Below are positions 9,397 to 17,802 of a stretch of 64,000 nt of DNA, one piece after another. The translations under genes and the position numbers were made by a program. Each line of letters begins with the position of its first letter. Positions within the stretch are counted from its first letter, which is position 1. The DNA is from Haloarcula halophila (GTDB taxonomy: Archaea; Halobacteriota; Halobacteria; Halobacteriales; Haloarculaceae): positions 2,232,001 to 2,296,000 of the forward strand of contig NZ_CP119559.1 in assembly GCF_029278565.1 (NCBI RefSeq), given 5' to 3'. The notes below the pieces were generated by a model. It searched no databases, had not been told where the DNA came from, and saw only the letters and a program-made list of their open reading frames with translations.

Positions 9397-10083
9397 TCAG
9401 CTCTCCGGGAGCACTTCGGTACCGTCGAAGTCGCCGTTCAAGACTGCGCGGACCACGCGATCCGGATCGGTGCCGTCCAGAACGACCGTCCGGATGCCCG
9501 ACCGCTGGATCACCTTCGCCGCGAGCAGGTCGACGGGGGCGTTGCTGCCGGCGTCCATCTCCATGTCCGCGATGACATCGACCAGCTCTCCCGCGTCGAT
9601 CTCGTCGAAACGCGTCGCGTCGGCGTCCGTCTTCGGATCGGCGTCGTAGACGCCGGCGACGGAGGTCGCGTACACCAGCAGGTCGGCCTCGACGTACTCC
9701 GCGAAGGCCGCAGCGACGGCGTCGGTCGTCTGTGCCGCGACGATGCCACCGAGTACCGGGATATCCCCGCGACGGATCGCCTCCCGACCCTCGTCGTAGC
9801 TCTCCGCCGGTGTCGGTGCGGCCCGGTCGTCAAGCGCGGCGATCAGTAACCGGCCGTTCAGCCGCGTGACGGCGATCCCGAGCTGGTCGAGTTCGATCTC
9901 GTTTGCACCCAGATCTCTCGCGGCGCGGATGTACTTCCGTGCTGTCGGACCGCCGCCCACGACAGTTCCGAGTGTATGGCCCTGTTCGTCGAGTGACTGA
10001 AGCGCTTCGGCGTACGCAGCGACCCGGTCAGATTCCAGATCCGGAGCCAGGACGCTCCCACCGACTGAGACGACGACTTTCAT
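9397..10083 (-). CDS. pyrH: UMP kinase (archaeal PyrH)
   Basis: A 228-residue member of the amino acid kinase family that converts UMP to UDP in pyrimidine nucleotide synthesis. The N-terminus MKVVVSVGGSVLAP is the phosphate-binding strand-loop. VVGGGPTARKYIRAAR and PVLGGIVAAQTTDAVAA are the other family loops. The length matches archaeal UMP kinases. The stop codon is one base from the lysS start, so lysS probably follows it on the same transcript. A TATA-like CCTTATTAA on the minus strand at 10107-10115 lies about 28 bases before the ATG. Confidence 0.92.
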   Translation of the reverse strand: MKVVVSVGGSVLAPDLESDRVAAYAEALQSLDEQGHTLGTVVGGGPTARKYIRAARDLGANEIELDQLGIAVTRLNGRLLIAALDDRAAPTPAESYDEGREAIRRGDIPVLGGIVAAQTTDAVAAAFAEYVEADLLVYATSVAGVYDADPKTDADATRFDEIDAGELVDVIADMEMDAGSNAPVDLLAAKVIQRSGIRTVVLDGTDPDRVVRAVLNGDFDGTEVLPES

Positions 10084-10429
10084 TGCCCCGCCGTAGCTTC
10101 GAGGCGTTAATAAGGGTTGTCAAGCCGATTCGGTCCACCCTGGGGTGCTGGATGCGCGAGACGCATCCGTTCCGGTCCGACAATTACCGGCAAGGATTTC
10201 ATTCTTTACCGGTGAGAACGATCTATATTCCCGACTGGGGATAAGAAACAAAGGTAAAATTCCCATCCGATGTAACTCTCTCAAAAAGCGTTATAAAATA
10301 TCTAAGGCGCTATAAAACGATCATAAAACGTGCGTTTCACACTATTTTTGCTAAATGGAGCCGAATCGACGCGAAGCTTCCTTCCTTTATATACTCCCGG
10401 CAGCACAAGCGACAAGCGAGGTTACACAC
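10084..10429. other. AT-rich intergenic region with phased boxes
   Basis: A divergent 346-base region between pyrH and the small gene at 10430. It contains a perfect palindrome, GGATGCG-cgaga-CGCATCC, at 10150-10168. There are two TTACCGG direct repeats at 10184 and 10206, and an AT-rich tract at 10240-10345 with three TATAAAA-like boxes at 10292, 10311 and 10322. The proximal TATA box of the small gene is at 10386-10393. No ORF is credible. Confidence 0.6.
10386..10393 (+). promoter_or_regulatory. TATA box for the 82-residue DUF7123-like gene
   Basis: TTTATATA is 37 bases from the ATG at 10430. Expected initiation near 10416 would leave a leader of about 14 bases. Confidence 0.65.
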
Positions 10430-10678
10430 ATGAGCGCTACCCTAACGTCCTCTACCGAGGAAGAGCCCTCCAAAGAAGAGCGTCTCAAGTCCTTCCTCGC
10501 GGAGAAGGCAACTGACGGCGAGATGTACTTCAAGAGCAAGTTCATCGCAGAGGAGGTCGGTCTCTCGCCAAAAGAGATCGGCGCCCTGATGGTGAAGCTC
10601 AAAGACAGTGCATCCGAACTCCAGGTCGAGAAGTGGTCGTACACGAGTGCGACGACGTGGCGCGTCGAGCCAGCGTGA
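10430..10678 (+). CDS. Small conserved haloarchaeal winged-helix-like protein (DUF7123-like)
   Basis: An 82-residue soluble protein. After a variable Ser/Thr/Glu-rich start it has a compact helical segment (KEERLKSFLAEKA, then SKFIAEEVGLSPKEIGALM) that reads like a small winged helix-turn-helix. It ends in a conserved-looking WSYTSATTWRVEPA tail, probably the wing strands. This suggests a small DNA-binding protein, but the function is unknown. The start at 10430 is chosen over 10355 because the TATA box lies between them. The long AT-rich promoter region suggests strong or elaborate regulation. The family name is from recall. Confidence 0.85.
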   Translation: MSATLTSSTEEEPSKEERLKSFLAEKATDGEMYFKSKFIAEEVGLSPKEIGALMVKLKDSASELQVEKWSYTSATTWRVEPA

Positions 10679-10815
10679 GCGCGTCTGTCGCCGAGACCAC
10701 AGTTCACTGAGTCCGCTCTGAACAATTTCTCTCCCGTGGTCGTTTCGCCTCCCAACCCGAAACGTCCCGTCCGTGAGCGCGGAGTATTAGTGTTCGGCTC
10801 CGCTACTCGGCAGCG

Positions 10816-12006
10816 ATGAGTCGGTCCGACGAGAGGCCGCCACCGCCCGATGCGTTGGCCGGCGTCTTCCAGGTCTGGTCGGTCGAGCGCGTCGAGGACA
10901 CGGTACGGTACGTCGGTGATCCGCTCGTTCCCCCCGACGCCGTCGTCGACGAACTACGGACGGCGTTCGGCCAGCGCGGGTACGATCTGCGGCTCGAACG
11001 GCAGTCCACCGACGAGACCGGCGCCGGTGACGGCCGCCGAGTCCCGACTACCGGCGGTAGTGCCTACGTCCTCGTCGCCGAACCGGAGGCGACCTCGACG
11101 GGATCGATCCCCTGGCTGAACGTCGGGCTCTTGCTGGCGACGATCGTCTCGACGCTGTACGTCGGTGCGACACAGTGGTACTACATTCCGGTCGCCGAGG
11201 CCCCGTTGCGTCTCTTCGAGGCCTGGCCGTTCGTCGTCGCGATGCTCGGTGTCCTCGGGATCCACGAACTCGGCCACTACGTCGCTGCCCGGTACCACGG
11301 CGTCGACGTGACGCTGCCGTATTTCATCCCGTTTCCCTCGCTGCTCGGGACGATGGGCGCGGTCATCAACATCCGCGGGCGGATTCCGAGCCGGCGGGCG
11401 CTGTTCGACATCGGCGTCGCAGGGCCGCTCGCGGGCCTCGTCGCGACGACCGTCGTCACCGTGATCGGGCTCACCTTGGAGCCGATCACGATCCCACAGG
11501 CCGTCCTCGAAAGCGACGCGGGGTACACGATCGACTTCCACGACCCACTGTTGTTACAGGGGTTGGACGCCCTGGTCACCGCCGCTGGCCTGCGGGCGAC
11601 GGTCGGTCCCGGTGAGTCCCTGCATCCAATCGTCTTCGCCGGCTGGGCTGGGATGTTCTTTACCTTCCTCAATCTCCTGCCCGTCGGGCAACTCGACGGC
11701 GGTCACATCGTCCGTGCGATCGTCGGCCAGCGCCAGGAGACCGTCGCGGCGGCCGTCCCCGGTGGGTTGTTCGCACTGGCTGGGTTCCTCTACCTCACTC
11801 GTGACCCGCCGCCGATCGGCTTCGGCGTGTGGACGCTGTGGGTGTTCTGGGGCCTGCTGTCGTTGGGCTTTGCCTACGCCGGGCCGGCCCGCCCGACGAT
11901 CGACGAGTCCCTCGACCGGCGCCGGGCTGCGCTGGGTGTGCTCACGTTCGTGCTCGGGCTAGCCTGTTTCACGCCGGTCCCGTTCGAGATCACGGCGGCC
12001 GCGTGA
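10816..12006 (+). CDS. Site-2 protease family membrane metalloprotease (M50)
   Basis: A 396-residue intramembrane protease. A cytoplasmic N-terminal domain of about 100 residues is followed by at least six hydrophobic helices. The zinc motif HELGH is at about residue 150 and the second catalytic motif, LLPVGQLDGGHIVRA, at about 290. There is no PDZ domain, which separates it from the M50 protein at 5.7-7.5 kb and resembles the EGY1/sll0862-like group. The substrate is unknown. It runs alone on the plus strand. Confidence 0.9.
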   Translation: MSRSDERPPPPDALAGVFQVWSVERVEDTVRYVGDPLVPPDAVVDELRTAFGQRGYDLRLERQSTDETGAGDGRRVPTTGGSAYVLVAEPEATSTGSIPWLNVGLLLATIVSTLYVGATQWYYIPVAEAPLRLFEAWPFVVAMLGVLGIHELGHYVAARYHGVDVTLPYFIPFPSLLGTMGAVINIRGRIPSRRALFDIGVAGPLAGLVATTVVTVIGLTLEPITIPQAVLESDAGYTIDFHDPLLLQGLDALVTAAGLRATVGPGESLHPIVFAGWAGMFFTFLNLLPVGQLDGGHIVRAIVGQRQETVAAAVPGGLFALAGFLYLTRDPPPIGFGVWTLWVFWGLLSLGFAYAGPARPTIDESLDRRRAALGVLTFVLGLACFTPVPFEITAAA

Positions 12007-12151
12007 ACGGAACCGCCTGGATATCCGCCGAAAGGCGTCTGTCACCGACGTTCCACCGGTCGTATCGGTTCTCCATAGCGACGCTCGTGAAACCCGGGCG
12101 TTCGCCGTGAAACGAGTGAAACCACGCGAATCGAACGGAACTGTCGACCGG

Positions 12152-12158
12152 TTATATG
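12152..12158 (+). promoter_or_regulatory. TATA-like box for the 43-residue ORF
   Basis: TTATATG lies about 32 bases before the ATG at 12187, compatible with a near-leaderless transcript. Confidence 0.45.
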
Positions 12159-12186
12159 CGCCGATGGGAGTAAGTGACGTGTACAG

Positions 12187-12318
12187 ATGTGCTCCCGCCC
12201 ACCCCTGGGGACCCCTCCCGAAGCAGACGGCGAGTTGAGTTACGACCAGCGGGCCGACGCCGCCGCGGAGGCGGCCCGGCAGGTCTCGACGACGCTCGCC
12301 GCGCTCGACCGGGACTAG
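12187..12318 (+). CDS. Possible 43-residue small protein
   Basis: An ATG-started frame of 43 residues, beginning MCSRPPLGTPPEADGELSYD, followed by an alanine-rich helix (ADAAAEAARQVSTTLAALD) and ending RD. It is preceded by a TATA-like box at the right distance. An in-frame stop at 12175 means this ATG is the only start. Its end overlaps the end of thiL by four bases, tail to tail. The composition is haloarchaeal, but nothing identifies a function. Confidence 0.45.
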   Translation: MCSRPPLGTPPEADGELSYDQRADAAAEAARQVSTTLAALDRD

Positions 12319-13181
12319 TGTGAGTAGCCGCGGTCGGGCAGTGGCTCCCCGTCCAGGGTCACGCCGTCGGCCGTCGTCGTCCCGATCCGCGTGAGCGGAC
12401 ACGATACCGCCGCCCGTGCGGCCGGGAGATCCGCCTCGGGGACCGTACAGACCAACTCGAAGTCCTCGCCGAAGAACGCGCCGAGTTCTCGCCGTTCCCG
12501 TTCGTCGCTCGCGACTGCATCGACCGCGTCGTCGATCGGGAGCGGCGACTCGATCGCCGCGCCGCAGTCGCTGGCCGCACAGAGCTGGTGAACCGAGCGG
12601 GCCAGCCCGTCGCTTGAGTCCATCATCGCGGTCGCGTGCGGCGCGAGTCCGGTTCCGGCACGCACCCGCGGCTCGAACCTGAACAGCTCGTTCGCCCGCT
12701 CGGTCTCGCCTGCCTCAAACAGTTCGAGTGCGGCACCCGACCGGCCCAGCGTCCCCGTGACACAGACCGCCTCACCGGGGCTGGCCCCCGAGCGGCGGAC
12801 GGGGTCGTCAGTCCGGCCCAGCGCCGTCGTCGCGGTGGTAAACTCCGCGTGGTCGTCTAAGTCTCCACCGACGTACTCGGCGTCGACGGCCGAACAGACG
12901 TCGCTGGCGCCGTCGACGAACGCGAGCAGCTCCGTCTCGTCGAACGTTGGCGCGCCGTAGACGGCCACCGCGGCGGTCGCTTCGGCGCCCATCGCGGCCA
13001 CGTCCGACAGCGAGGCACCGACTGCCCGCCAGCCGGCCGTGTAGCGGGTCGTCCCCTCGGGGAAGTCCGTCGTCTCGTGGAGCATGTCCGTCGTCAACAC
13101 CTGCCCGTCGACGATGGCACAGTCGTCGCCCGCGGCCGACAGCCGCTCGCCGAGTACGCCGAGTGCAGCCCGCTCGTCCAT
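12315..13181 (-). CDS. thiL: Thiamine-monophosphate kinase
   Basis: A 288-residue ATP-dependent kinase of the PurM/ThiL fold that phosphorylates thiamine phosphate to the active cofactor. Recognisable elements are GDDCAIVDG near residue 18, TTDMLHETTDFP, the SLSDVAAMGAEATAAVAVYG helix and GGDLDDH, and a C-terminal DSSDGLARSVHQL motif. The start at 13181 gives the usual length; the open frame upstream runs antisense to the membrane gene that follows. No other thi gene is adjacent. Confidence 0.92.
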   Translation of the reverse strand: MDERAALGVLGERLSAAGDDCAIVDGQVLTTDMLHETTDFPEGTTRYTAGWRAVGASLSDVAAMGAEATAAVAVYGAPTFDETELLAFVDGASDVCSAVDAEYVGGDLDDHAEFTTATTALGRTDDPVRRSGASPGEAVCVTGTLGRSGAALELFEAGETERANELFRFEPRVRAGTGLAPHATAMMDSSDGLARSVHQLCAASDCGAAIESPLPIDDAVDAVASDERERRELGAFFGEDFELVCTVPEADLPAARAAVSCPLTRIGTTTADGVTLDGEPLPDRGYSH

Positions 13182-13262
13182 ACCGATTGGTCGGCGCCGG
13201 GGTGGAAAACGCTCCCGGTCACTGTCGGTGGGTTCAAGCCCCGGACGCTCCACGCCACCGAC

Positions 13263-14294
13263 ATGGACGACAGTCGGTGGGCGACGGTACTGGGGTTCGC
13301 CGGCGCGCTCGTCGTCCTCGGGGCGCTCGTCTGGCTCGTCGGCGTCGACGAGACGGTCACTGCGCTCACCAGCGCGGACCCGGGCGGGCTGGCGCTCGTC
13401 TTCGGGATCGCCGTCCTCTGGCTCACCACGTGGGGGCTCGCGCTGTGGACGGTCCTGCGCGCGCTGGACGCTCCGCTCCCCGCCTACATGGCTGTCCTCG
13501 TGTTCGCCGGCGCCATCTTCTCGAACAACATCACGCCGTTCGGGCAGGCCGGCGGGGAGCCATTGAGCGCGTTGCTCATCTCGACGGCCGCCGACAGCGA
13601 GTACGAGACGGGACTGGCCGCCATCGCCAGCGTCGATACGATCCACTTCGTCCCATCGCTGATGTACGCCGTCGTCGGGTTCACGTTCGTCGCGGCCGGC
13701 GCGGTCCGGCTCGGGCGAAACCTCATGTTCGCGGCCGTCGCGGTCGCAGTGCTGACGGTGGGGCTGCCGGTCGGCGCGTATCTGGGCTGGCGGTACCGGT
13801 ACGAACTCGAAGCGACGGTCGTCCGCCTGCTCACACCGCTGTTGCAGTTTCTCGGCCGGGTCGTCCCCGGTCGGTCGCCGCCGTCGAAGGGCGGGATCGA
13901 ACACCGTATCGAGGGGTTTTTCGCCGCGATCGACCGGGTCGCGGCCGACCGCTGGACGCTCGTCCAGACCCTGGGATTCTCGGCGCTGGGGTGGGCCTGT
14001 CTGGTCGCCTCGCTGTGGACCTCGCTGTACGCCGTCGGCATCACCGTTCCGGTGGCATCGGTCCTGCTGGTCGTTCCCGTCGGATCGATCGCCAGTATCG
14101 CGCCGTTACCTGGCGGATCGGGCGCGATCGAAACCGTCCTGGTGACGCTGCTGGTCTCGACGACCCCGGCGACGCTGGTGGTCGCGACCTCCGCGGTGTT
14201 GATCCATCGCGGCGCGACCTACTGGCTGCCGACGTTGGTCGGGGCCGGCGTGGCGACGGCATTGGGTGCCGACCGCGCGACGACACGTGGATGA
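13263..14294 (+). CDS. Lysylphosphatidylglycerol synthase-TM / flippase-like membrane protein
   Basis: A 343-residue polytopic membrane protein of the UPF0104/LPG_synthase_TM group. It has seven or eight hydrophobic helices and the family-typical SNNITPFGQAGGEPLSALL stretch near residue 85, plus a C-terminal LLVVPVGSIASIAPLPGGSGAIE segment. Relatives are proposed to flip or modify lipids or to act in glycan and lipid transport; the substrate is unknown. The start at 13263 places the first helix at the N-terminus. Divergent from thiL with an 81-base gap. Confidence 0.82.
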   Translation: MDDSRWATVLGFAGALVVLGALVWLVGVDETVTALTSADPGGLALVFGIAVLWLTTWGLALWTVLRALDAPLPAYMAVLVFAGAIFSNNITPFGQAGGEPLSALLISTAADSEYETGLAAIASVDTIHFVPSLMYAVVGFTFVAAGAVRLGRNLMFAAVAVAVLTVGLPVGAYLGWRYRYELEATVVRLLTPLLQFLGRVVPGRSPPSKGGIEHRIEGFFAAIDRVAADRWTLVQTLGFSALGWACLVASLWTSLYAVGITVPVASVLLVVPVGSIASIAPLPGGSGAIETVLVTLLVSTTPATLVVATSAVLIHRGATYWLPTLVGAGVATALGADRATTRG

Positions 14295-14359
14295 GAGCGG
14301 TTCACGTCCCGGAGCCGCGAACGATGCGCTTAAATGACGGCAACGGGAAAACTGGCCCA

Positions 14360-14821
14360 ATGACGACACTCTACGACGCTCCGCCCGAGGAGCTCATCGA
14401 GGCGCTCACGGAGAAACTCGCCGACGAGGACGACATCGAACAGCCCGACTGGGCGATCGTCGCCAAGACGGGCGTCGACCGCGAACTCCCGCCCGAGCAG
14501 GACGACTTCTGGCAGCGACGCGCGGCCAGCCTGCTCCGGAAGGTCGCCGTCGACGGGCCGGTCGGCGTCAACAGCCTCCGCAGCGAGTACGGCAGCTCCA
14601 AGCAGGGGACCACGCGCTACCGCGTCCGCCCCAAACAGAAGTCCAAGGGCTCGGGGAACATCATCCGGACCGCGCTCCAGCAGCTCGAAGACGCCGGCTA
14701 CGTCGAGACCAGCCAGAACGACGGCCGCCGCATCACCGGTGACGGGCAGAGCCTGCTCGACGACACCGCCGGCGAGGTCATCGAGGACCTCGACCGCCCG
14801 GAACTGGAACGGTACGCGTAG
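14360..14821 (+). CDS. rps19e: 30S ribosomal protein S19e
   Basis: A 153-residue archaeal/eukaryotic-type small-subunit protein involved in 40S/30S head maturation. Characteristic stretches are PDWAIVAKTGVDRELPPEQ, DFWQRRAASLLRKVAVDGPVG and the basic YRVRPKQKSKGSGNIIRTAL, with LEDAGYV and GRRITGDGQSLLD at the end. It begins a likely three-gene unit with the PDCD5-like gene at 14915 and the PP-loop gene at 15263, although the 93-base gap before the second gene may hold another promoter. Confidence 0.96.
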   Translation: MTTLYDAPPEELIEALTEKLADEDDIEQPDWAIVAKTGVDRELPPEQDDFWQRRAASLLRKVAVDGPVGVNSLRSEYGSSKQGTTRYRVRPKQKSKGSGNIIRTALQQLEDAGYVETSQNDGRRITGDGQSLLDDTAGEVIEDLDRPELERYA

Positions 14822-14914
14822 CGCGCCTCTCTTCGATTCGTCGGTGCCGAACCGACGGTTCGACAGCCCGCTCCGAAATGATTTTCCGCGCGACGCCAGT
14901 AGTTCGGTGTAGTC

Positions 14915-15262
14915 ATGAGTGGCGACCCGAGCGAGGAGGAGCTCGACGAGCTCCGCAAGAAGAAGATGGAACAGCTCAAGGAACAACAGGAGGGCGAAGA
15001 CGGCGAGGCCCAGCAGGCCGCCCAGCAACAGGCCGACGCCCAGAAGAAGGCGATCCTCCGACAGCACCTCTCGGACGGTGCGCGCAAGCGACTCAACACC
15101 GTCAAGATGTCCAAACCCGACGTGGGTGAACAGATCGAACAACAGGTCGTCGCGCTGGCCCAGAGCGGCCGTATCCAGGGCCAGATCGACGAGGAGAAGA
15201 TGAAACAGCTCCTCCAGGAGCTGACACCCGACTCCAAGAGCTTCGACATCAAGCGCCGGTAG
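14915..15262 (+). CDS. PDCD5-like DNA-binding protein
   Basis: A 115-residue charged helical protein of the archaeal DNA-binding/PDCD5 family. The N-terminal coiled-coil ([19 protein letters not shown]) and the core ([20 protein letters not shown], then [14 protein letters not shown]) are typical, with a lysine/arginine end. S19e and PDCD5 are neighbours in many archaea, consistent with a ribosome- or chaperone-linked role. Its stop codon abuts the next ATG directly, implying translational coupling. Confidence 0.93.
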   Translation: MSGDPSEEELDELRKKKMEQLKEQQEGEDGEAQQAAQQQADAQKKAILRQHLSDGARKRLNTVKMSKPDVGEQIEQQVVALAQSGRIQGQIDEEKMKQLLQELTPDSKSFDIKRR

Positions 15263-15865
15263 ATGCGCTGTGGGCTGTGTTACAGCGCCGGGAAGGACTC
15301 GACGCTGGCGGCGGTGCTGCTGGACCCGTTCTACGAGGTGGTGTTGCTCAGCGGGACCTTCGGGGTCGTCGAGCCCGAACCGGCCCGCGAGGCCGCCGCA
15401 GCCGTCGGCTTCGACCATCGGACCGTCGACCTCGACCCGTCGGTCGCCGAGGAGGCTGTCGCACAGATGTACGCGGACGGCTTCCCGCGGAACGCCATCC
15501 AGCAGGTCCACGAACACGCCGTCGAGACGGTCGCCCGGCGGGCCGACGACATCGACATCGACGCCGTCGCCGACGGCACCCGTCGTGACGACCGAGTCCC
15601 GACCATCGAGCGCCCCTTCGCTCAGAGCGTCGAAGACCGCTTCGGAGTCGACTACCTCGCGCCGCTCGCGGGCGTCGGCCGGGACGCGATTGACGACATG
15701 GCCGAGCGGACACTCGTCGTCGAAACCGGGCCGAGCGCCCAGGTTCCGAAGGCCGACTACGAGGTCGAACTCCGGGCGCTGCTGGCCGAGCGGTACGGGG
15801 AGAGCGCTGTCGACGCGGTGTTCCCCGAACACACCCAGTCGCGGGTGCGGGGACTGGCGGAGTAA
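15263..15865 (+). CDS. PP-loop ATP pyrophosphatase family protein
   Basis: A 200-residue protein with a PP-loop, SAGKDSTLAAVLL, at residues 8-20, which binds ATP and adenylates a substrate. Further motifs are VVLLSGTFG, DGTRRDDRVPT and a C-terminal Arg-rich tail. Such proteins include tRNA thiolases, diphthamide amidases and argininosuccinate-synthase relatives. The haloarchaeal member (called DUF7411 or alpha hydrolase in annotations I recall) has no proven role. The ATG follows the PDCD5 stop codon without a single spacer base. The operon with S19e hints at a tRNA- or ribosome-modifying function. Confidence 0.8.
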   Translation: MRCGLCYSAGKDSTLAAVLLDPFYEVVLLSGTFGVVEPEPAREAAAAVGFDHRTVDLDPSVAEEAVAQMYADGFPRNAIQQVHEHAVETVARRADDIDIDAVADGTRRDDRVPTIERPFAQSVEDRFGVDYLAPLAGVGRDAIDDMAERTLVVETGPSAQVPKADYEVELRALLAERYGESAVDAVFPEHTQSRVRGLAE

Positions 15866-15947
15866 CCAGCGCTGTTCTCGCTGTCCGGTAACGCCACCGG
15901 CCGATTAAGTGTCCCGGAGGGGACCCTCCTCGTGTGGGGGAGCACAC

Positions 15948-16415
15948 ATGGGAATCTTCGTCCCGTACGACGGGTCTGCACTGTCGAGCGCCGCACTCGA
16001 ACGGGCACACGAACTGGCGAGAGCCACCGACGAAGAGTTAACGATCGCCACGGTCGTGCCGGACGATCATCGGATCGCTCTCGAAAACGGGTGGATCACC
16101 GAGGACGAACCGTTCGCCGTCGGGACGATCATGGAACGACTCCGGAGCCGTGTTGCGGGGATCACGCCAACGGCGGACTATCGAATCGAACACGTCGGCG
16201 GCCACCCCACGTCGGGAGCTATCGCCAGACGTCTGCGTGATATCGCCCGTGATGTCGACGCCGATCTCGTTGTGATGGGAAGCGAGAACATCGCGAGTTC
16301 GGCCACACCCGCCGACATGGTGAGCGGCCGGGTCGCTGCCAGACTAGATCTCGACCTCTATATCGTTCAGGAAGAGCGGGCCGATGTCGAGCCGATCGCA
16401 GCGGTCTCGGTGTGA
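15948..16415 (+). CDS. Universal stress protein (UspA family)
   Basis: A 155-residue protein with the Usp fold. It begins with MGIFVPYDGSALSSAALERA and contains VDADLVVMGSENI at about residue 107. The full ATP-binding G-2x-G-9x-G(S/T) signature is incomplete here (MGSENIASSATPADMVSG), so nucleotide binding is uncertain. The start at 15948 is preferred to 15909 because it begins with the first beta strand. A TATA-like GATTAAG lies about 40 bases upstream. Confidence 0.85.
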   Translation: MGIFVPYDGSALSSAALERAHELARATDEELTIATVVPDDHRIALENGWITEDEPFAVGTIMERLRSRVAGITPTADYRIEHVGGHPTSGAIARRLRDIARDVDADLVVMGSENIASSATPADMVSGRVAARLDLDLYIVQEERADVEPIAAVSV

Positions 16416-16454
16416 ACGGACAGGTTCAAGCGCGCCCTCGCTGTAGCCGCCGGT

Positions 16455-17756
16455 ATGTACGACCGGGTCAAGGGCTTTCGCGACTTCTACCCCGAGGAGA
16501 TGCAGGCGCGCCGCTGGGCGATGGATACGATCGAGGACGTCGCCGCCCGCTACGGCTTCCGCGAGATCGGGACGCCGGCGCTGGAGCCGACCGAGATGTA
16601 CGCCGACAAGAGCGGCGAGGAGATCGTCGAGGAACTGTACAGTTTCGAGGACAAGGGTGGCCGCGACGTGGCGCTCACGCCGGAGCTGACGCCGTCGGTC
16701 GCGCGGATGGTCGTCGCCAAACAGCAGGCCCTCTCGAAGCCGATCAAGTGGGTCTCGACGCGGCCGTTCTGGCGCTACGAGCAGGTCCAACAGGGTCGGT
16801 TCCGGGAGTTCTACCAGACCAACGTCGACATCTTCGGCTCCGCGGACCCCGCGGCCGACGCCGAGATCCTGGCCGTCGCCGTCGACATGCTCACGGACCT
16901 GGGGCTGTCGGCCGAGGACTTCGAGATCCGGGTCTCCCACCGTGACATCCTCTCGGGCCTGCTGGAGAGTTTCGACGCCGAGGTCGACACTCGCGAGGCG
17001 ATCCGGGCCGTCGACAAGCGCGCGAAGGTCGAGCGCGAGGAGTATCTGGACGCCCTCTACGGGACCGGGCTGAGTTACGACCAGGCCGAGCGGTTCGACG
17101 AGTTGCTCCAGACCGGCGAGGACGACCTGGACGAACTGGCCGAGCGGAGCGAGGCCCTCCGCGAGGCGACCGAGAACCTGCGCGCGGTGCTCTCGGCGAC
17201 CGAGGACTTCGGCGTCCGTGAGTTCCTGACGCTGTCGCTGTCGACCGCTCGCGGGCTGGATTACTACACCGGCGTCGTCTTCGAGTGTTTCGACTCGACG
17301 GGGTCGGTCTCCCGGTCGGTCTTCGGCGGCGGCCGCTACGACGACCTCATCGAAGGCTTCGGCGGCCAGCCCACGCCCGCGGTCGGCTTCGCACCCGGTC
17401 ACGCGACCCTCCAGTTGCTCTGTGAGCGGGCCGGCGTCTGGCCCGAGGAGACGCTGTCGACGGACTACTACGTCCTCCAGGTCGGGGACACGCGGGCGAC
17501 AGCGGCCCGGATCGCCCGGGACCTCCGTGAACTGGGTCACGTCGTCGAGACGGACGTCGTCGACCGCTCGTTCGGTGCCCAGATGGGCTACGCCGACGGG
17601 ATCAACGCCGAGACGGTCGTCATCGTCGGCGAGCAGGACCTCGAAAACGACGAGGTGACGCTCAAGGAGATGGACGAGGGTGAGCAGGTGAGTGTCCCGG
17701 TCGACGCGTTCCCCGGCGAGCACGACCGCCCGACCTACGCGGATTTCGCCGAGTGA
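16455..17756 (+). CDS. hisS: Histidyl-tRNA synthetase
   Basis: A 433-residue class II synthetase that charges tRNA-His. Motif 1 lies near EIGTPALEPTEMYADKSGEE, motif 2 near RFREFYQTNVDIFG and motif 3 in FAPGHATLQLL. The histidine-specific loop appears as ARGLDYYTGVVFE. The C-terminal anticodon-binding domain (YYVLQVGDTRATAARIARDL) is complete. It stands alone; a seven-thymine tract follows the stop. Confidence 0.96.
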   Translation: MYDRVKGFRDFYPEEMQARRWAMDTIEDVAARYGFREIGTPALEPTEMYADKSGEEIVEELYSFEDKGGRDVALTPELTPSVARMVVAKQQALSKPIKWVSTRPFWRYEQVQQGRFREFYQTNVDIFGSADPAADAEILAVAVDMLTDLGLSAEDFEIRVSHRDILSGLLESFDAEVDTREAIRAVDKRAKVEREEYLDALYGTGLSYDQAERFDELLQTGEDDLDELAERSEALREATENLRAVLSATEDFGVREFLTLSLSTARGLDYYTGVVFECFDSTGSVSRSVFGGGRYDDLIEGFGGQPTPAVGFAPGHATLQLLCERAGVWPEETLSTDYYVLQVGDTRATAARIARDLRELGHVVETDVVDRSFGAQMGYADGINAETVVIVGEQDLENDEVTLKEMDEGEQVSVPVDAFPGEHDRPTYADFAE

Positions 17757-17770
17757 CACTGTTGTCGTAG

Positions 17771-17777
17771 TTTTTTT
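17771..17777 (+). terminator. T-tract terminator after hisS
   Basis: Seven consecutive thymines lie 15 bases after the hisS stop codon and before the next ATG at 17803. Archaeal termination commonly occurs at such U-rich stretches. Confidence 0.5.
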
Positions 17778-17802
17778 GCCTGTCCCGGCTAGTCCCCCGG
17801 GT

